Assembly: GCA_029449235.1 (NCBI GenBank)
Contig: JANATG010000017.1
Coordinates: forward strand, 574,001-638,000
DNA length: 64,000 bases
From: Linnemannia schmuckeri
Taxonomy: Eukaryota; Mortierellomycota; Mortierellomycetes; Mortierellales; Mortierellaceae
Direction of reading: 5' to 3'
Of this stretch, positions 44,991 through 56,120 are shown in pieces. How positions within the stretch are numbered: the stretch's first letter is position 1; every line of letters begins with the position of its first letter. The notes under the pieces are model-generated. The model was not told where the DNA came from and did not search any database. It saw nothing but the letters and a program-made list of their open reading frames with translations. The position numbers and the translations under genes were made by a program.

Positions 44991-45740
44991 CTCAGAAGAC
45001 GAGAACTTTCTTAGCTTAGAAGACAGTTCCTCAGTGTTCTACTCGTCGGTAAGGCATTTGTTTTATTCCCCTGTCCTCTCTTTCTTTCGTCTGGTACAAA
45101 CACAACCAGTTGTTCTGATTGCTTCACAATCATACTTATTTGTAGTATCTTTTATCCTGTAGGATCCACTACACAACAGCGTTTCAGGGGCGAGTTCCCA
45201 GATTTCTGTAGTATAGTTAGAACACATTGCGCATTTCACATAAAATACTTTATGTGATATGCGCAACAACATTAACATAAAGATCGCAGCTGGCTGCTTC
45301 ATGGACGCCCATTGTTTTAACTCATCGATTAGCACGCTACCTTGATGGAATTACCTTCAGAGCTTCTAAGTAGAGAAACGGTTGACTCCAATAGAGGTCA
45401 TGGGAACGGATTCCACTGCCATAATGAGAGGTAGCGACTGTTGTGTGAAGCTGCAGAGGGATGCGAAAATGGTATGCATGTTGTGCAGCTAGAGAAGTTT
45501 TTGTATTTTTTTATGTATGGCAGGAAGGCCAAAAAGCACTGAGAATTGGCCTTGTACCATTTCAGTACAGGATAGTACTGACAATCATAAAAAAATCAAA
45601 AACAGTGCAGATATCGAAAATAGAGAGTTCTTTTTTTTTTGGTTTTTTGCTGCAATACGCTTTTTATTTGATTTTGTGCGTTTACTTATCATCATTTTAA
45701 GCCAAGACAGCTTTCTTGTCAAGCTGAACATATGGGTTCG
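44991..45740. other. Intergenic with a hairpin
   Basis: An inverted repeat at 45227-45266 has 18-bp arms with one mismatched pair: TTGCGCATTTCACATAAA, a four-base loop, then the complement. No gene was seen. Confidence 0.6.
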
Positions 45741-46097
45741 TTACATGGGACAACATTGGATATCTTTTCCACCGCGACAAACACCAGGGTGGGGGGTGTT
45801 ACCCGATTGCCTGCAAGCCGCGGTGGGCATACAACCACCCCAGACGGTGTATTGGCCGTCGAGGTACGTGCAGGTTCCGTAGGTGCAGCACTTGACGTCT
45901 GCGGGATCATTGGGGCAGTATCCGGAATGGTAGGTTCCGCCACCACCAGAGCACTGACTCGTGCTGAATTAATGAGATGAGGGTTGTAACGCAATTTTGA
46001 AGGAAGAAATTGGAAATGAAATATGAGTTAGTAATGTCATAATGGTGTTCTCATTGGCCAGCATGGTCTATTGAAGTGTTTCTATAGCTTGCGGTCA

Positions 46098-46131
<34 letters not shown>

Positions 46132-46276
46132 GGGGGGGGGGGGGGGAAGATATCACAAAGAGAGCATACCGAATGCAGATACCAGGCAAACCAGCTTGAT
46201 TGTCAAAGCAAGTGTTCTGACCCATAGCCGAGATAGCTAAGAGGACAGTGGAAATAATAGCGAAGGTGACACGCAT
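45741..46276 (-). CDS. Secreted protein with twelve cysteines, 109 aa
   Basis: Two minus-strand exons, 46276-46170 and 45963-45741, joined by a 206-bp GT-AG intron, give 109 residues. Residues 1-19 form a signal peptide ending SAMG. Twelve cysteines (23, 34, 40, 52, 61, 62, 67, 80, 86, 98, 106, 107) allow six disulphides, and the order with two CC pairs is regular. The end, PHPGVCRGGKDIQCC, recalls cysteine-rich segments found at the N-terminus of some fungal cell-wall peptidases and lysozyme-like proteins. Here the protein stops right after it. A TATA box lies at 46369-46375. The intron carries an extreme C15-A24 homopolymer on the coding strand. Function is unknown. Confidence 0.8.
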
Positions 46277-46368
46277 TATTGAAGTGTTGGATAGCTGAGG
46301 TATAAGGGTTGGATTGATGGCTCGTTAAGTGAGTGAAGAGAGAAGGGATAAAGTCTAGGGCAACTGGC

Positions 46369-46375
46369 TTTTATA
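46369..46375 (-). promoter_or_regulatory. TATA box of the twelve-cysteine gene
   Basis: GTATAAAAGCC on the minus strand, about 95 bp before the start codon. Confidence 0.65.
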
Positions 46376-46648
46376 CTTGCAGGTCTCACTCACACAGTAC
46401 TTCTGTATAATAGAGCAGACTAAAATATGCACCGGCTCCCCTGTCTAATGTTCTTCACGATCGAACACAAAAGAGCATTTTTTTGTGCATTAACAATACT
46501 GTAATTGTATTGTTGTAGATGCTGTACACTCTTAGAATAGATAAACTGCGCCATCGTTCACATACGAGCTGGTATATTGGTTCCTGATTACCGTATGCTT
46601 CACAAACAGAACCCGCCGCCCAAAGGTGCGTGGCTAGAGCATTCTCTT

Positions 46649-46716
46649 TCGCGGCGTGTGATTTTCGCGGCGTGTGATTTTCGCGGCGTGTGATTTTCGC
46701 GGCGTGTGATTTTTTT
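46649..46716 (+). repeat. 17-bp tandem repeat, four copies
   Basis: TTCGCGGCGTGTGATTT repeats four times without change. It is followed by CGCCGTCAACCA (46718-46729), whose exact complement lies at 46824-46835, so a small hairpin-ended segment sits here. Confidence 0.9.
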
Positions 46717-46989
46717 TCGCCGTCAACCAGAGAATTGAACCAATCATCCCTGTCTCATGCCTGATCGAAGTTTCCAGGCGAATTTTTATGTGACACAGCC
46801 CGCTACCTACGGGAGGTACACATTGGTTGACGGCGCTTCATCGGTGGCAAAATCTAACAATCTCGCCGTTACTGATTCCTGTTATCGTGGCAGTGCATTC
46901 AAGCTTTGCCACCGAAAGCCTTGAAGAAAAATACCTTGACGCCGTCCTAGCATGAGAGGTGTTTTTTATTGGCAAGGAACGAGAATGAC

Positions 46990-48810
46990 CCTAGTTGTCG
47001 TCACTTTTCCCTGTAAACGATACAATGATCTGTCTCGCACACAATCCCCGAAGTTGGTTCCCACCTCTTCTGCTGCGGCGTGTAGGAAATACGCACCTTG
47101 ACCCTATAAGTTCTAGCATTAAGGAGGCACGTCAATGCCATCTGCGCATATTTTATTCAGGTGTTCCAAGCCATCACATATGCATCATAGTCTGGAGTCC
47201 CATCCATCGATATTAAGGTTGATCCAGACAGGAACATCCTGTACAAGTTCATCCTGGATACCATTTTTTCTTATATTATGCTTGGATATGAAACATAAAG
47301 AGGGTGTTCGCCTCAACATTCCGGAGGAGGATATCAGCGTTGAAGGCAGGTGGATTCAAATACAGGTAAATGCAGCAATATTATCTGCAGAAGTGCCCGA
47401 TGCAGTGGACGCTGTTGATAGCAGGATTCCACAATAAGCCCATACACCAAATGAATGGAACGAAGTCGACCTGTCGCTTGAGCTGCAGAGGATAACGCTC
47501 CTGTTAATGAGTCAGCGATCGGCAAGCCCAAGTCGGAGCAAATACAACTTGGCTGGAGGAGTGTGACAAAGAGGTGGACCAGTTCGATCCGAACAACACT
47601 AAAGAGTTGAGGACCGTCAAGCCGATGCCGGGTACGCCTCTTCCCAAGCTCGAGAGTAGCCGATGACAAACAGTTTTCCAGGCCCCCGCTCAAACAGCAC
47701 CTTTGTCCTTCGCTGATGCAGCGTCTCCGTCGGGTTTTGCTTCAAGATGCAGCGGTGTACTTGTATGTTGGAGAGAAGCCGGGCTTTCAATCACCATTAC
47801 ATCAAACGCCAAAAAGTGTGTTCACAGACCCGCTGTTTATGTCGTTCAAGCGCGATGTCGTACATTCTTTGGAGTTGAACCTGACAAAAGTCCCGATACC
47901 GCTCAATCCTCCGGATAACATGATGCTGGCCCTGGATGTCGCGAACTCAAATCAGTCGAACAACATGCGGGCCCTCAAGAACTCCTGACCAAGATGGATG
48001 GCAAGATCGCACAGCAGGCCATCCAGAGTGCCTGGGCGAATGACATATTTGGTGCTCTTGCCAACGCGCTCATTTGTCAAGGAGAACGGATTCGCGTACA
48101 ACAGGAAAACATCCAGGCCCTACGGCAGCAATCGATACTGCGGCGCGCCAGCAGCGTGTTGTCGGATCCCTCATGCTTGGCAACACCCGCTACTAAGCCT
48201 TCTCCGCCCTTGACCACTTTCCTCAGCAGGGCCCATTCGCCAGCAGCCGTCCAACCACTTGGGGCGCAAGCAGTCCAAGTCTGGCAAGGGCCATATGCTG
48301 GGCACCATCCATCTTCTCCAATAGGGCCACGGGGCCAACCTGCATCTGCAATGTCATCAAGGGTTCCTTCGGAGTTGGAGCGGTTTTTGAGGGGTTGCCC
48401 ATTGACGATAATGTCGATGTCATAGATCCACATGTCTGGACCAGGTTCGGCAGACAATCAAGTAGCAGAAACTGGACCAAACTCGCCATCTCAATCCTCG
48501 CCTCCTTTACCAATACCAGATCGGAGAAAATAGTTTCACATGATCAAGGATCATCCTTTAACTGAGAGTGCCTATGAGGAGCACCAAAGGTTCGAGCGCT
48601 CGTTGGACGGGAAACTGGGGGAAAAGAGCGGTAAGGGTAAGCGGACGCACCGACTTGAGGAAAGGCAGCCGAATGAAATTAAGAAGCACACTAGCCAATG
48701 CAACATTGTAGCTTCTGAGGTGGACCTAGCCAAGAAAGATAAAATGCAGACTGATTCTTCGGAAGAGCAGGTACCTGCAGATGCGTTTTGGAGTTGGATG
48801 GTCTGATCAA
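46990..48810 (+). pseudogene. Decayed gene, possibly Crypton/Ndc10-like
   Basis: Coding-like pieces lie in changing frames: about 47290-47440, 47530-47660, 47716-47988 (90 codons) and 47994-48425 (143 codons), with more to 48800. The piece at 47716 reads LRRVLLQDAAVYLY, then FTDPLFMSFKRDVV. It is followed by a Gln-rich helical region. This order resembles the region after the Ndc10-like DNA-binding domain in fungal Crypton-type elements. The catalytic tyrosine-recombinase part is not visible. This assignment is from memory of family patterns and is uncertain; a host regulatory gene is possible. Confidence 0.35.
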
Positions 48811-49893
48811 GATGAGTTCCCTTCGAAGTGGAGGCTATGCTTTTAATCTGCCAGAGGTTTTTATGCGAAGCAGAGGAAGGAGAGGAAGAAGAGGGAGAGG
48901 ATAGCAGTGGAAGAAGGCATGAACGCGTAATGCAGATACAGCTTTCTTTTTTCTTATTTTTCAGCTATCTTTTTCGGTTTTATGAACACGTAATAAATAA
49001 TGCGTTTCTTTATTTTGACGATCAAGTTGTCCTCTCACACATACCTTTGTTCGTTTAAAAGTGCATCAAACAAAAAGGAATGTGAATGTGAATGTGAATG
49101 ACATGAGGCTGCCAGATCAGGCTAGAAACACTTCCCAAGTAGTAGTGATGTTGTGGCCTGAACAACACGTCTTTTCGTGCGATGGATCGAAAAGTAAAAT
49201 AAAAAGACGAAAAAGAGACGACTTCCTGTGTTAATGACTATGTTATGATTGTGCATTGTGGGGGTGAGTGAATTGTGTCTTATGTTTTTTGTGCACATGA
49301 AAATGCATATGTGCATTTTGAAGAGGGAGCAAAGAAGAGAGGGTGATGCATGATGCTTGTAGTCCCGCATGCTTTTATGTTCTGCAAATCCCTTTCCATG
49401 CTAAATGAATGTAATACCCCCCTTTTTTTCGCGCGCTACGCGCGTGTTAATATTCATTTTCGGTTTTAATTTTTCAAACAGTCTGAAATCATGTCATTAG
49501 CCGTGTCTCAGAAAAATTACTCTTCAAACACTTTCGACTTGTACTATGACACCCTCTTAATACTTTAGAAGTAGCAAGTCAGCAGAGATTGAGATCGATA
49601 AAATGGAAGTGTTATTGCCATAAACTAAAACTAAAAGAAGGGTTCCATAAAATGAGAAGGCTAAATTAGAATAGTTGTAATGTCCGAAAGGACAGTCGAT
49701 AAAGAGTTAGTTGAAAAAAAAAAAAAAAAAAAGTGGACGAGGGCAAAAAAAGCGGAAGGCACTATAGTGTCAACTACATAAAGAAAAAGTAACATAGGTA
49801 TAATAATAATGGTTAGTCAAATTATCTTCAAAATAAAAAAAGAAAAATAAGCAGAAAAACTCTTGTATCATTTTTTATTAAACTTACTGTTGA
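48811..49893. other. Intergenic with simple repeats
   Basis: TGTGAA hexamers at 49079-49100, a GC-rich palindrome CGCGCGCTACGCGCG at 49429-49443, and A19 at 49714-49732. No gene was seen. The end of the Rds1-like transcript lies at the right. Confidence 0.5.
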
Positions 49894-51150
49894 TCAACCG
49901 GACTGGTACAACGCGGGGCCTGCAACAACGTGAGCATTCAACTCACTCATATTTGCAGGAGTTACGTAAACGTCGTCGTCAACAAGGGCCACAAACACGG
50001 TTCCATTAATGACATGGTGTCCATGAGTAGTGAGACCTGGGTAAAGCTCGGGCACCTCGGGCTGCTTTGTGGTGGAACTGCCGACCTCATCGCCGTTAGC
50101 CTTGGGGAGCTTGATATCCTCAAGTGGTGTGTATGTGACGTTGAGCTGACTAATCCAGGCAGCGAATTTAGGCGTACCAGCATTGGTGCTGGTATTATAT
50201 TTGCCATCAGGGCCTACTTGCTTGCCAGGAGCATCAAACTCAAACTTGACCTCTCTGCCAGAATGGCTGAGAGCAGTGCGCTCAGTGGAAATGGCGGGAC
50301 CGAAATGAGGATCGGTGCTGTTGGGGTTGTTGACAATACGAAGCTCAGGGAACACTTGCCAGACTAGAGGATACTTGTGGTTGACCTCGGGGCAAGAGAC
50401 AATGTAGCGAGCCTGCAACGACCACTGCATGCTCTGAGTGATAGCGGTCTGAAACCACACAGGCATAGGGAAAAGACCTTCAAATTGACGGAAGACCATC
50501 TGCTGGCGAGCTTCGGTTGTAACGGTCTGCAAGAGCAACTGCGCTGAGGGTCGCGAGTTCAGGTGCTCAATAAAGCCGAGGACACCTGCCTCACCGATTC
50601 TAGTGACTTGCTTGCTAAAAGTGATAAACTCTTGGACAGTCTTGAATGGATACTTGTACTTGCAGGGTTTGGCTGCAGCTGGGCCAAGCATATTGTAAAT
50701 GTTGGTAGCATGACCAACCTCCTGATCTGCCATGTAGGCGACAAGAGCGCGGTCGGCCTTGGTCAAACCGGCTTCCTCGAAGTCCTTAAGGGAGAACTTG
50801 TCAAGTGCGTAACGGAAGAGATCAAGCTCGATCCATTCGGTATACAGGGCAATGCTCAGCGACTGATAATCAAAGTCAGAGAGCGGGTGATAGATGGGGG
50901 TTTCATTTAAAGCGAGGCCACCGGCAGGAGTGTGAGGCTTTGGCAGAGGATCGTGAACTGTTCCATCGGACTTGTAGCCCTTGTTGACAGGAAACGGTGC
51001 GGTAATGTTACCGCTGATTGGCTTTTCATGGATCGATCTATTGGGCGCTTCTGGAGGGATGTGCTCTCGAGCGACAGCCGCAGGGGCAGCACTGGCGAAG
51101 CCTAGGAGAGACAAAGTCGCAATTAAAGCAAGGTTTAGAATGGAAGGCAT
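49894..51150 (-). CDS. Rds1-like secreted ferritin-fold stress protein, 418 aa
   Basis: A single-exon minus-strand gene of 418 residues. The start at 51150 begins a signal peptide (MPSILNLALIATLSLLGFASA). A TATA box at 51204-51211 supports it. After a Pro-rich linker, residues about 85-270 form the four-helix ferritin-like region: IALYTEWIELDLF, YMADQEVGHATN, TEARQQMVFRQ. The E-x-x-H-type pairs could bind metal. Family members include Rds1 of fission yeast, induced by stress and nutrient limitation, with unclear biochemistry. The C-terminal third is beta-rich with several N-glycosylation sequons. Secretion to wall or vacuole is likely. Confidence 0.88.
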   Translation of the reverse strand: MPSILNLALIATLSLLGFASAAPAAVAREHIPPEAPNRSIHEKPISGNITAPFPVNKGYKSDGTVHDPLPKPHTPAGGLALNETPIYHPLSDFDYQSLSIALYTEWIELDLFRYALDKFSLKDFEEAGLTKADRALVAYMADQEVGHATNIYNMLGPAAAKPCKYKYPFKTVQEFITFSKQVTRIGEAGVLGFIEHLNSRPSAQLLLQTVTTEARQQMVFRQFEGLFPMPVWFQTAITQSMQWSLQARYIVSCPEVNHKYPLVWQVFPELRIVNNPNSTDPHFGPAISTERTALSHSGREVKFEFDAPGKQVGPDGKYNTSTNAGTPKFAAWISQLNVTYTPLEDIKLPKANGDEVGSSTTKQPEVPELYPGLTTHGHHVINGTVFVALVDDDVYVTPANMSELNAHVVAGPALYQSG

Positions 51151-51203
51151 ATCAATGGGCAAGGATGATTGAGTGTAACAGTCGAGCCGGGTGATTAGAG
51201 CCC

Positions 51204-51211
51204 TTTTTATA
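51204..51211 (-). promoter_or_regulatory. TATA box of the Rds1-like gene
   Basis: AGTATAAAAAGGG on the minus strand, about 55 bp before the start codon. Confidence 0.7.
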
Positions 51212-52866
51212 CTATTTTTTTTCTCATGCACTGGTTGTAATGGCTGTACGTCACGCCTTGCTCACTCCCATGTAAAAGGGCTTAATGCATAATGGCATAA
51301 TTTGTTCTGGTTCTGAAAAGTAAAAGCGTACTGGTCAGGATTGATGAGACAGAGCGATCCTTTATTTCACCTCCTCTGTCTTTACATACCTGGGCTCGCG
51401 CCCATGTCTCCGATCTACTCCTTAATGGCAATAAGGGTACTGATATGCGACACGCTTTACAGTATTTTCTCGACATTAGCTCCATCTGAGACTTGAGGCG
51501 GTAACTGGCTGGCATGTAGAGATTTATTTTTCAGTTGAAGTGAATACGAGACCGTGCTCATTCTCTGTTTAGTCATAAAAAATTCCAATTCACGCTAATC
51601 CCCCAAATTACACGAAATATTTTTCCTTTTTGCTTCAAACATGCATGTGGTGTGAACGCCATAGGGGTTCATCGATATACCTTGCGTTACGGTGGCGTCA
51701 CTGTAAAAATGTATTTTGAGCCTGCAGTAATAGGAGAAGAGCGGCGAAATGTTGCGATATGATCGTGGGACACTAATCGTCCAATTGTTGTTGCTGCTGT
51801 TATTTGACGCACTGATTGATAATAAAATATTCTTTTCTAAGTGACAAATAGCAGACACTCTCCATTGTATTATTGCATCGGAAAAACATCCCGTAGAATT
51901 CAACACCATACCGCAATAATTGGTAAGGGATATTTTTGCTCCCGTTGCAAGCATAAGGAAAGAGGCCACAAAAAAAAGCAAAAAAGCGAAAAAGCGAAAA
52001 AAAAAAAAAAAAAAAAAAAAGAATAATGAGGGCGAAAGGGCAAGACAAAGGGAGGACAAGTGAAGATGAAAGCCAGTCCCTGGCAAAAAAAGCCTAAAAC
52101 TAACTTGCCCTCTCCCCCCATCAAGAGAACTACCCAATAACCCCATAGTTGCCGCCTCGGTCAGATAAGCATACTGTGACGCGCGTTCAGAAGGAGCTGG
52201 GGAGTATCTGCATTTTACGACCTGCTCCCCGATTCACAGGTACAAGGCTAAAGGCTCGAAAGTTGAACCGAGATGACTGCAGACTGATTGCGGGACATGG
52301 AAGTACTGTGGAATAGGAGTTCAGAGAGCACTTGCTGAGAGATGGTATCGACGAGAGACACGACACTTCATACTCCAGATGCCCTGTTGATCTAAGGGAA
52401 AAGGGTGTGTTAAAGAAGGCGGACTTCATAGGTGTTCGAGGTGCTCATACATTCGTGCACGCACAACTTGAGGCAGCATGAAATGAGGAGCATGGACTGA
52501 GGCAGCAATTTGACTGGCGGGTCTTCAATGTACAAAGTTTGACTATAACTCCTCGAAGTGCTGCCTTAGAGAACGTGAACAGTTGCAAGACGCTTCTAAG
52601 GTAAGGTATGATCCTGTGCAATGCAAGCTACTCTAAAGACATAGGTTCGAATTATTACAGTATAGCCACCTCGTATTCATAATAATGATTAGAATACAAT
52701 TCAGCAACGTCGATTTGCAAGTCAGAAAGCTTACTGTGAAAACACACGCTCAAGGCACTGGACAATAATTTCTTAGTACTCGCATGGCAACCTTACTGGA
52801 TTGGAATTCTTTTCTAAAATCCTGAAAACGATACTGTTTGCAACGTGACTGTACAACCACATAACC
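51212..52866. other. Intergenic, no gene seen
   Basis: A24 run at 51997-52020 preceded by AAAAAGCG repeats. No target duplication flanks the run. Remaining sequence is featureless. Confidence 0.4.
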
Positions 52867-53202
52867 TTAACTGCACTCTACCTTCCAAATGTATATCGAA
52901 CTAAGGAATAGTGTACGACTAAGGTGGTTGCTCTTTGAGGGCAAGGACATCATTCCTGGACTTGTTAAAGATCCTTGAATCCGTTTTGAGTGAACGCCGT
53001 AATAGGTGCCGACGCTCTTCAGTGTGACCCTTGCACTTTTACTCTTGGCCAAGTCGGCGTTGAGGTGGACTGCAAGTCCTTCTTTATTCGTCCATTCCTC
53101 ATTGGTGGCATCGTGAATGAAGATGAATGATGATGTATAGACGTAGGCGCTAAAAGTGGTTACACCACCTATGTTTACCGCGTTTTTTGCCCATGTAAAC
53201 AA
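52867..53202 (-). CDS. Hypothetical protein or fragment, 111 aa
   Basis: The minus-strand frame begins MFTWAKNAVNIGG and contains a plausible folded stretch (AYVYTSSFIFIHDATNEEW, then VHLNADLAKSKSARVTLKS). The last 40 residues are less protein-like, so an intron or frameshift near 52970 is possible. No domain is recognised. It may be one exon of a longer or decayed gene. Confidence 0.3.
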   Translation of the reverse strand: MFTWAKNAVNIGGVTTFSAYVYTSSFIFIHDATNEEWTNKEGLAVHLNADLAKSKSARVTLKSVGTYYGVHSKRIQGSLTSPGMMSLPSKSNHLSRTLFLSSIYIWKVECS

Positions 53203-53520
53203 TCGTCATAGTTACCGTGCTATTTCAATTCAAAAGTCTGTGTTGTTACTCTTACTATAAATACACCATACATCGGGAAAGACTGTGTGGCTCGGGACCC
53301 GAGGGTCCCAGGTATTTCCTGCCACAACCTATGTTGTCTTATCATTTTCTGCTTCACACACGTGTGGCATGCTATTATTTTTACTTGTAGGGGTTTCGTC
53401 ACATTTACAGGATGTTCTCGCATTAACGCATAACTGCCATTGTCTTAAGTGAGGTCAAGGTGTTGCTACTATTTAAAGCCCGTCATTTTTTCGCGCAAGC
53501 TCAGAACCTATGCCCCTGGT

Positions 53521-53527
53521 TATAAAA
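53521..53527 (+). promoter_or_regulatory. TATA-like box of the caleosin gene
   Basis: TATAAAA lies only about 35 bp before the ATG at 53559. A second A/T box, ATTTAAAG, lies at 53471. Confidence 0.45.
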
Positions 53528-53558
53528 TTTTTCATCATCTTCTCCACGCACGTTCAAA

Positions 53559-54380
53559 ATGACCTCTTCACAATTTCAAGTTTGTCTTCAAGAACAGCCT
53601 ACTTCTGTTGAACGCAAACCATTTTTGCAGAGCAGCAGCAGCAATGGACACGGTCTCACGGACCTTGGCACTGGAAGAGTCAATACTGCTGCGACACCTG
53701 CTCACCCCAATGGAACCGTCAAGAACAACTGGGCTAAAGAGCACTCACACGAAACGGTCCTACAGCAGCATTGCAGCTTCTTTGACAGCGATGGCGACGG
53801 CATTATTTGGCCTATCGACACCTTCCGTGGTTTCTATGCGCTTCGTTTCAATATCTTCCTCAGCCTTCTCGCCGTTTTTATTATCCATTTCAACTTTTCT
53901 TACCCAACTGCTCCTTCTTTGATACCTGATCCATTCTTTCGCATTTGGATTCATCGCATTCATAAGGACAAACACGGCAGTGATTCCGGCACATACGATA
54001 CCGAGGGACGCTTTGTGCCGCAACATTTCGAAGATATCTTTTCCAAGTATGCGCCTCCAGGCCAGGATGGTTTGACCTACAGCGACGTCTGGAGAATGCT
54101 GAAGGGTCAAAGAGTAATTATGGATCCCATTGGCTGGTTCGGTGCTTTCTTTGAATGTAAGTCGTCATTTCGTTTCTTCATATCAGTACAACGCATTTAC
54201 TTTTGTGCGGGTGACTAATAACCATGCTCTCTACTACAATTTACAGGGACAGCAACCTACTTGATGCTTTGGCCAGACGATGGAATCATGCGAAAGGAAG
54301 ATATTCGGCGAGTTTACGATGGGAGCATCTTCCACGAATGGGCTGCAAAGTCAAGCAAAACAAAGGCGCAGAAGACTTGA
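53559..54380 (+). CDS. Caleosin (lipid-droplet peroxygenase family)
   Basis: Two exons, 53559-54156 and 54247-54380 (intron 90 bp), give 243 residues. A single EF-hand, FDSDGDGIIW (D76, D78, D80), is followed by a hydrophobic segment of about 100-120 with prolines, the region that inserts into lipid droplets. The histidines before the EF-hand (His71, LQQHCSFFD) and in the later HKDKHGSDSGTYD stretch match the haem-binding positions known for plant caleosins. Family members bind calcium and haem and oxidise unsaturated fatty acids with hydroperoxides. Length and domain order are normal. The 60-residue N-terminal extension is polar and variable. Confidence 0.92.
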
Positions 54381-55580
54381 AACGCAGTGCATTGCCTGAG
54401 AAGTTTGAAAGTTACATTTTCTACCACAATAGCTTTTTCTTCCGTCATAGCACTGTTGTTCTGTTAATACGGCATTGTTCCGATACGTCATTGCGCACAA
54501 TTTTCTTGTTTCTGAGGTCACTTATGCATACTTGCCTCTAAGGGTGACACGCGTTTAAATCATACATCAAATACTATTTCATTTTCATCGCACCATCATC
54601 ATCCAACTAGCTGTTGCGTTCTAGGAGGGCCAGCCTAATTATCACGTCCCTTTTCTGTTTAATTGTAGTTTGAGCCGATGTTGTATACGTAAAATCATCA
54701 CATCTCCATTTTTTTGTTTAGGAAAAGGGGGTTGGATAGTAGAGAGAGGAAAGTGAGGGAGAGACGGAATGCTTATTGCGGCGTTATTCTTCGAAGTGTG
54801 AAAGAAAAACTTTTTTTCTGGCGAGGGGAGAGTACCTCTTGTGTACGATGTGTGAGACGAAACAGGTTCGTGTAGAGACAAACGAGAAGAGTAGGAAGAA
54901 GACAGAAAAGTAGAATGACCGCCGAAGAGGCGCACAGGAGAATGAGGACACGAAAAGGAGCAAAGAACAACGGTATAGAATCTGTTCTTTTCTGGGTCAG
55001 AAAGGTCCGACAAAGGAGAAGAAAAAAGAAGAGCAGAAAGAGAGAAAACAAACAATGTCAGGGAGAAGGAAGTAGGGGTGTCAGACTATTGTATGAATGG
55101 TATAGAGATAAAAGAGGGGGAGAGGAGAGGTGCACGACTTAGGTTTTCGATACAAGCTACTACAAATATAGCAAAAAACAAAGTTGAAAAAGAACAAAAG
55201 AAGAAAACGTAATGAGGACATTCTCGCTGAATCATCCTGAATCTGTCCCAATCGCGACATTCATCTCAAGAAATTAAACTTGATGAAAGAACATTAGAGA
55301 GAAGAAAAAAAGAGAGATGGAATGGTGCGAGGAAGACGAAAGCAAAGTTCAATCAGGACAGTGTGAGGGAGAGAGAAGAAACAAAAAAGCTGGAATGGCT
55401 GGGCAGTGCTGGGACACAATGGACAAGAGGTTAGCGATGAGTGTGTTGGGGTGGGTGACTCTTGGTAAGGGCCAATATAGGCGGATACTCTTGGTAAGGG
55501 CCAATATAGGCGGATACTCTCAGTAAGGTCGATTACAGCGTAATATCGTCCTCGACCCCGTTTCTAGAGGGCTGATCCTA
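54381..55580. other. Intergenic, purine-rich
   Basis: Long A/G-rich stretches (54720-55420) give spurious frames. A 29-bp tandem repeat ACTCTTGGTAAGGGCCAATA... has two exact units at 55458-55515 plus a degenerate third. Confidence 0.6.
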
Positions 55581-56120
55581 CTAAGGATAACTATTCTCCT
55601 TGGCCAGGAACAGGCGCACCTTACGAAAAACCATCTTGCTCAAAGATGACCTGGTAATCCTCCTGTCCAGGACAGCTGATGCGACGACCGTTTGAGATGA
55701 GTGCAATAACTGTCCACTTTTCTCATTCTTGGCTCGGAGAGCCTCTCGACGGGCGACATCCACATTAGAGGATGCTCTGTTGATAGCTTGGACGTGTTCA
55801 ACGCACCGAAGAGCAGTACCTGCAAGTCCGGATCAAGATCAGAGAGGTCACACTCATCCAAGTCGAAGTAGAAATCCAATGGTGGATGTGAGAGAAAATC
55901 CTTTCTAGGACACTCTCGGCTAGTGCAAGGATAGATGAGGAAAAAAAGGATTGGTGCTTGGTCTTGGTCGGTATCGAGGTTAGTAACTTCTGAGGAGGTG
56001 ACGCCCGAGGCGCCTGTTGTAATCTTAGCAAAAGCATTCGCTCCAGGCATACGAGACGAAGAGGAGGAAGTGGGCATACCAGAGTCCGTACATAGAGCCG
56101 CCAATCGATACACATCGATT
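55581..56120 (-). pseudogene. Coding remnant on the minus strand, unrecognised
   Basis: From about 56113 a minus-strand frame reads an Ser-rich start, then DFLSHPPLDFYFDLDECDLSDL and LLFGALN. In a second frame it continues with VDVARREALRAKNEKSGQLL to a stop at 55581-55583. The two halves look like one protein with a shift near 55800. No domain is recognised. Confidence 0.35.

Noticed and set aside
49426..49445. CGCGCGCTACGCGCG hairpin as a Helitron 3' end
   Set aside because: The hairpin is present but no CTRR terminus follows at the required distance and no Rep/helicase coding relic is nearby.
51997..52020. A24 run (and A19 at 49714) as tails of further retrocopies
   Set aside because: No matching direct repeats or polyadenylation signal could be found on the flanks, unlike the 10.8-kb case.
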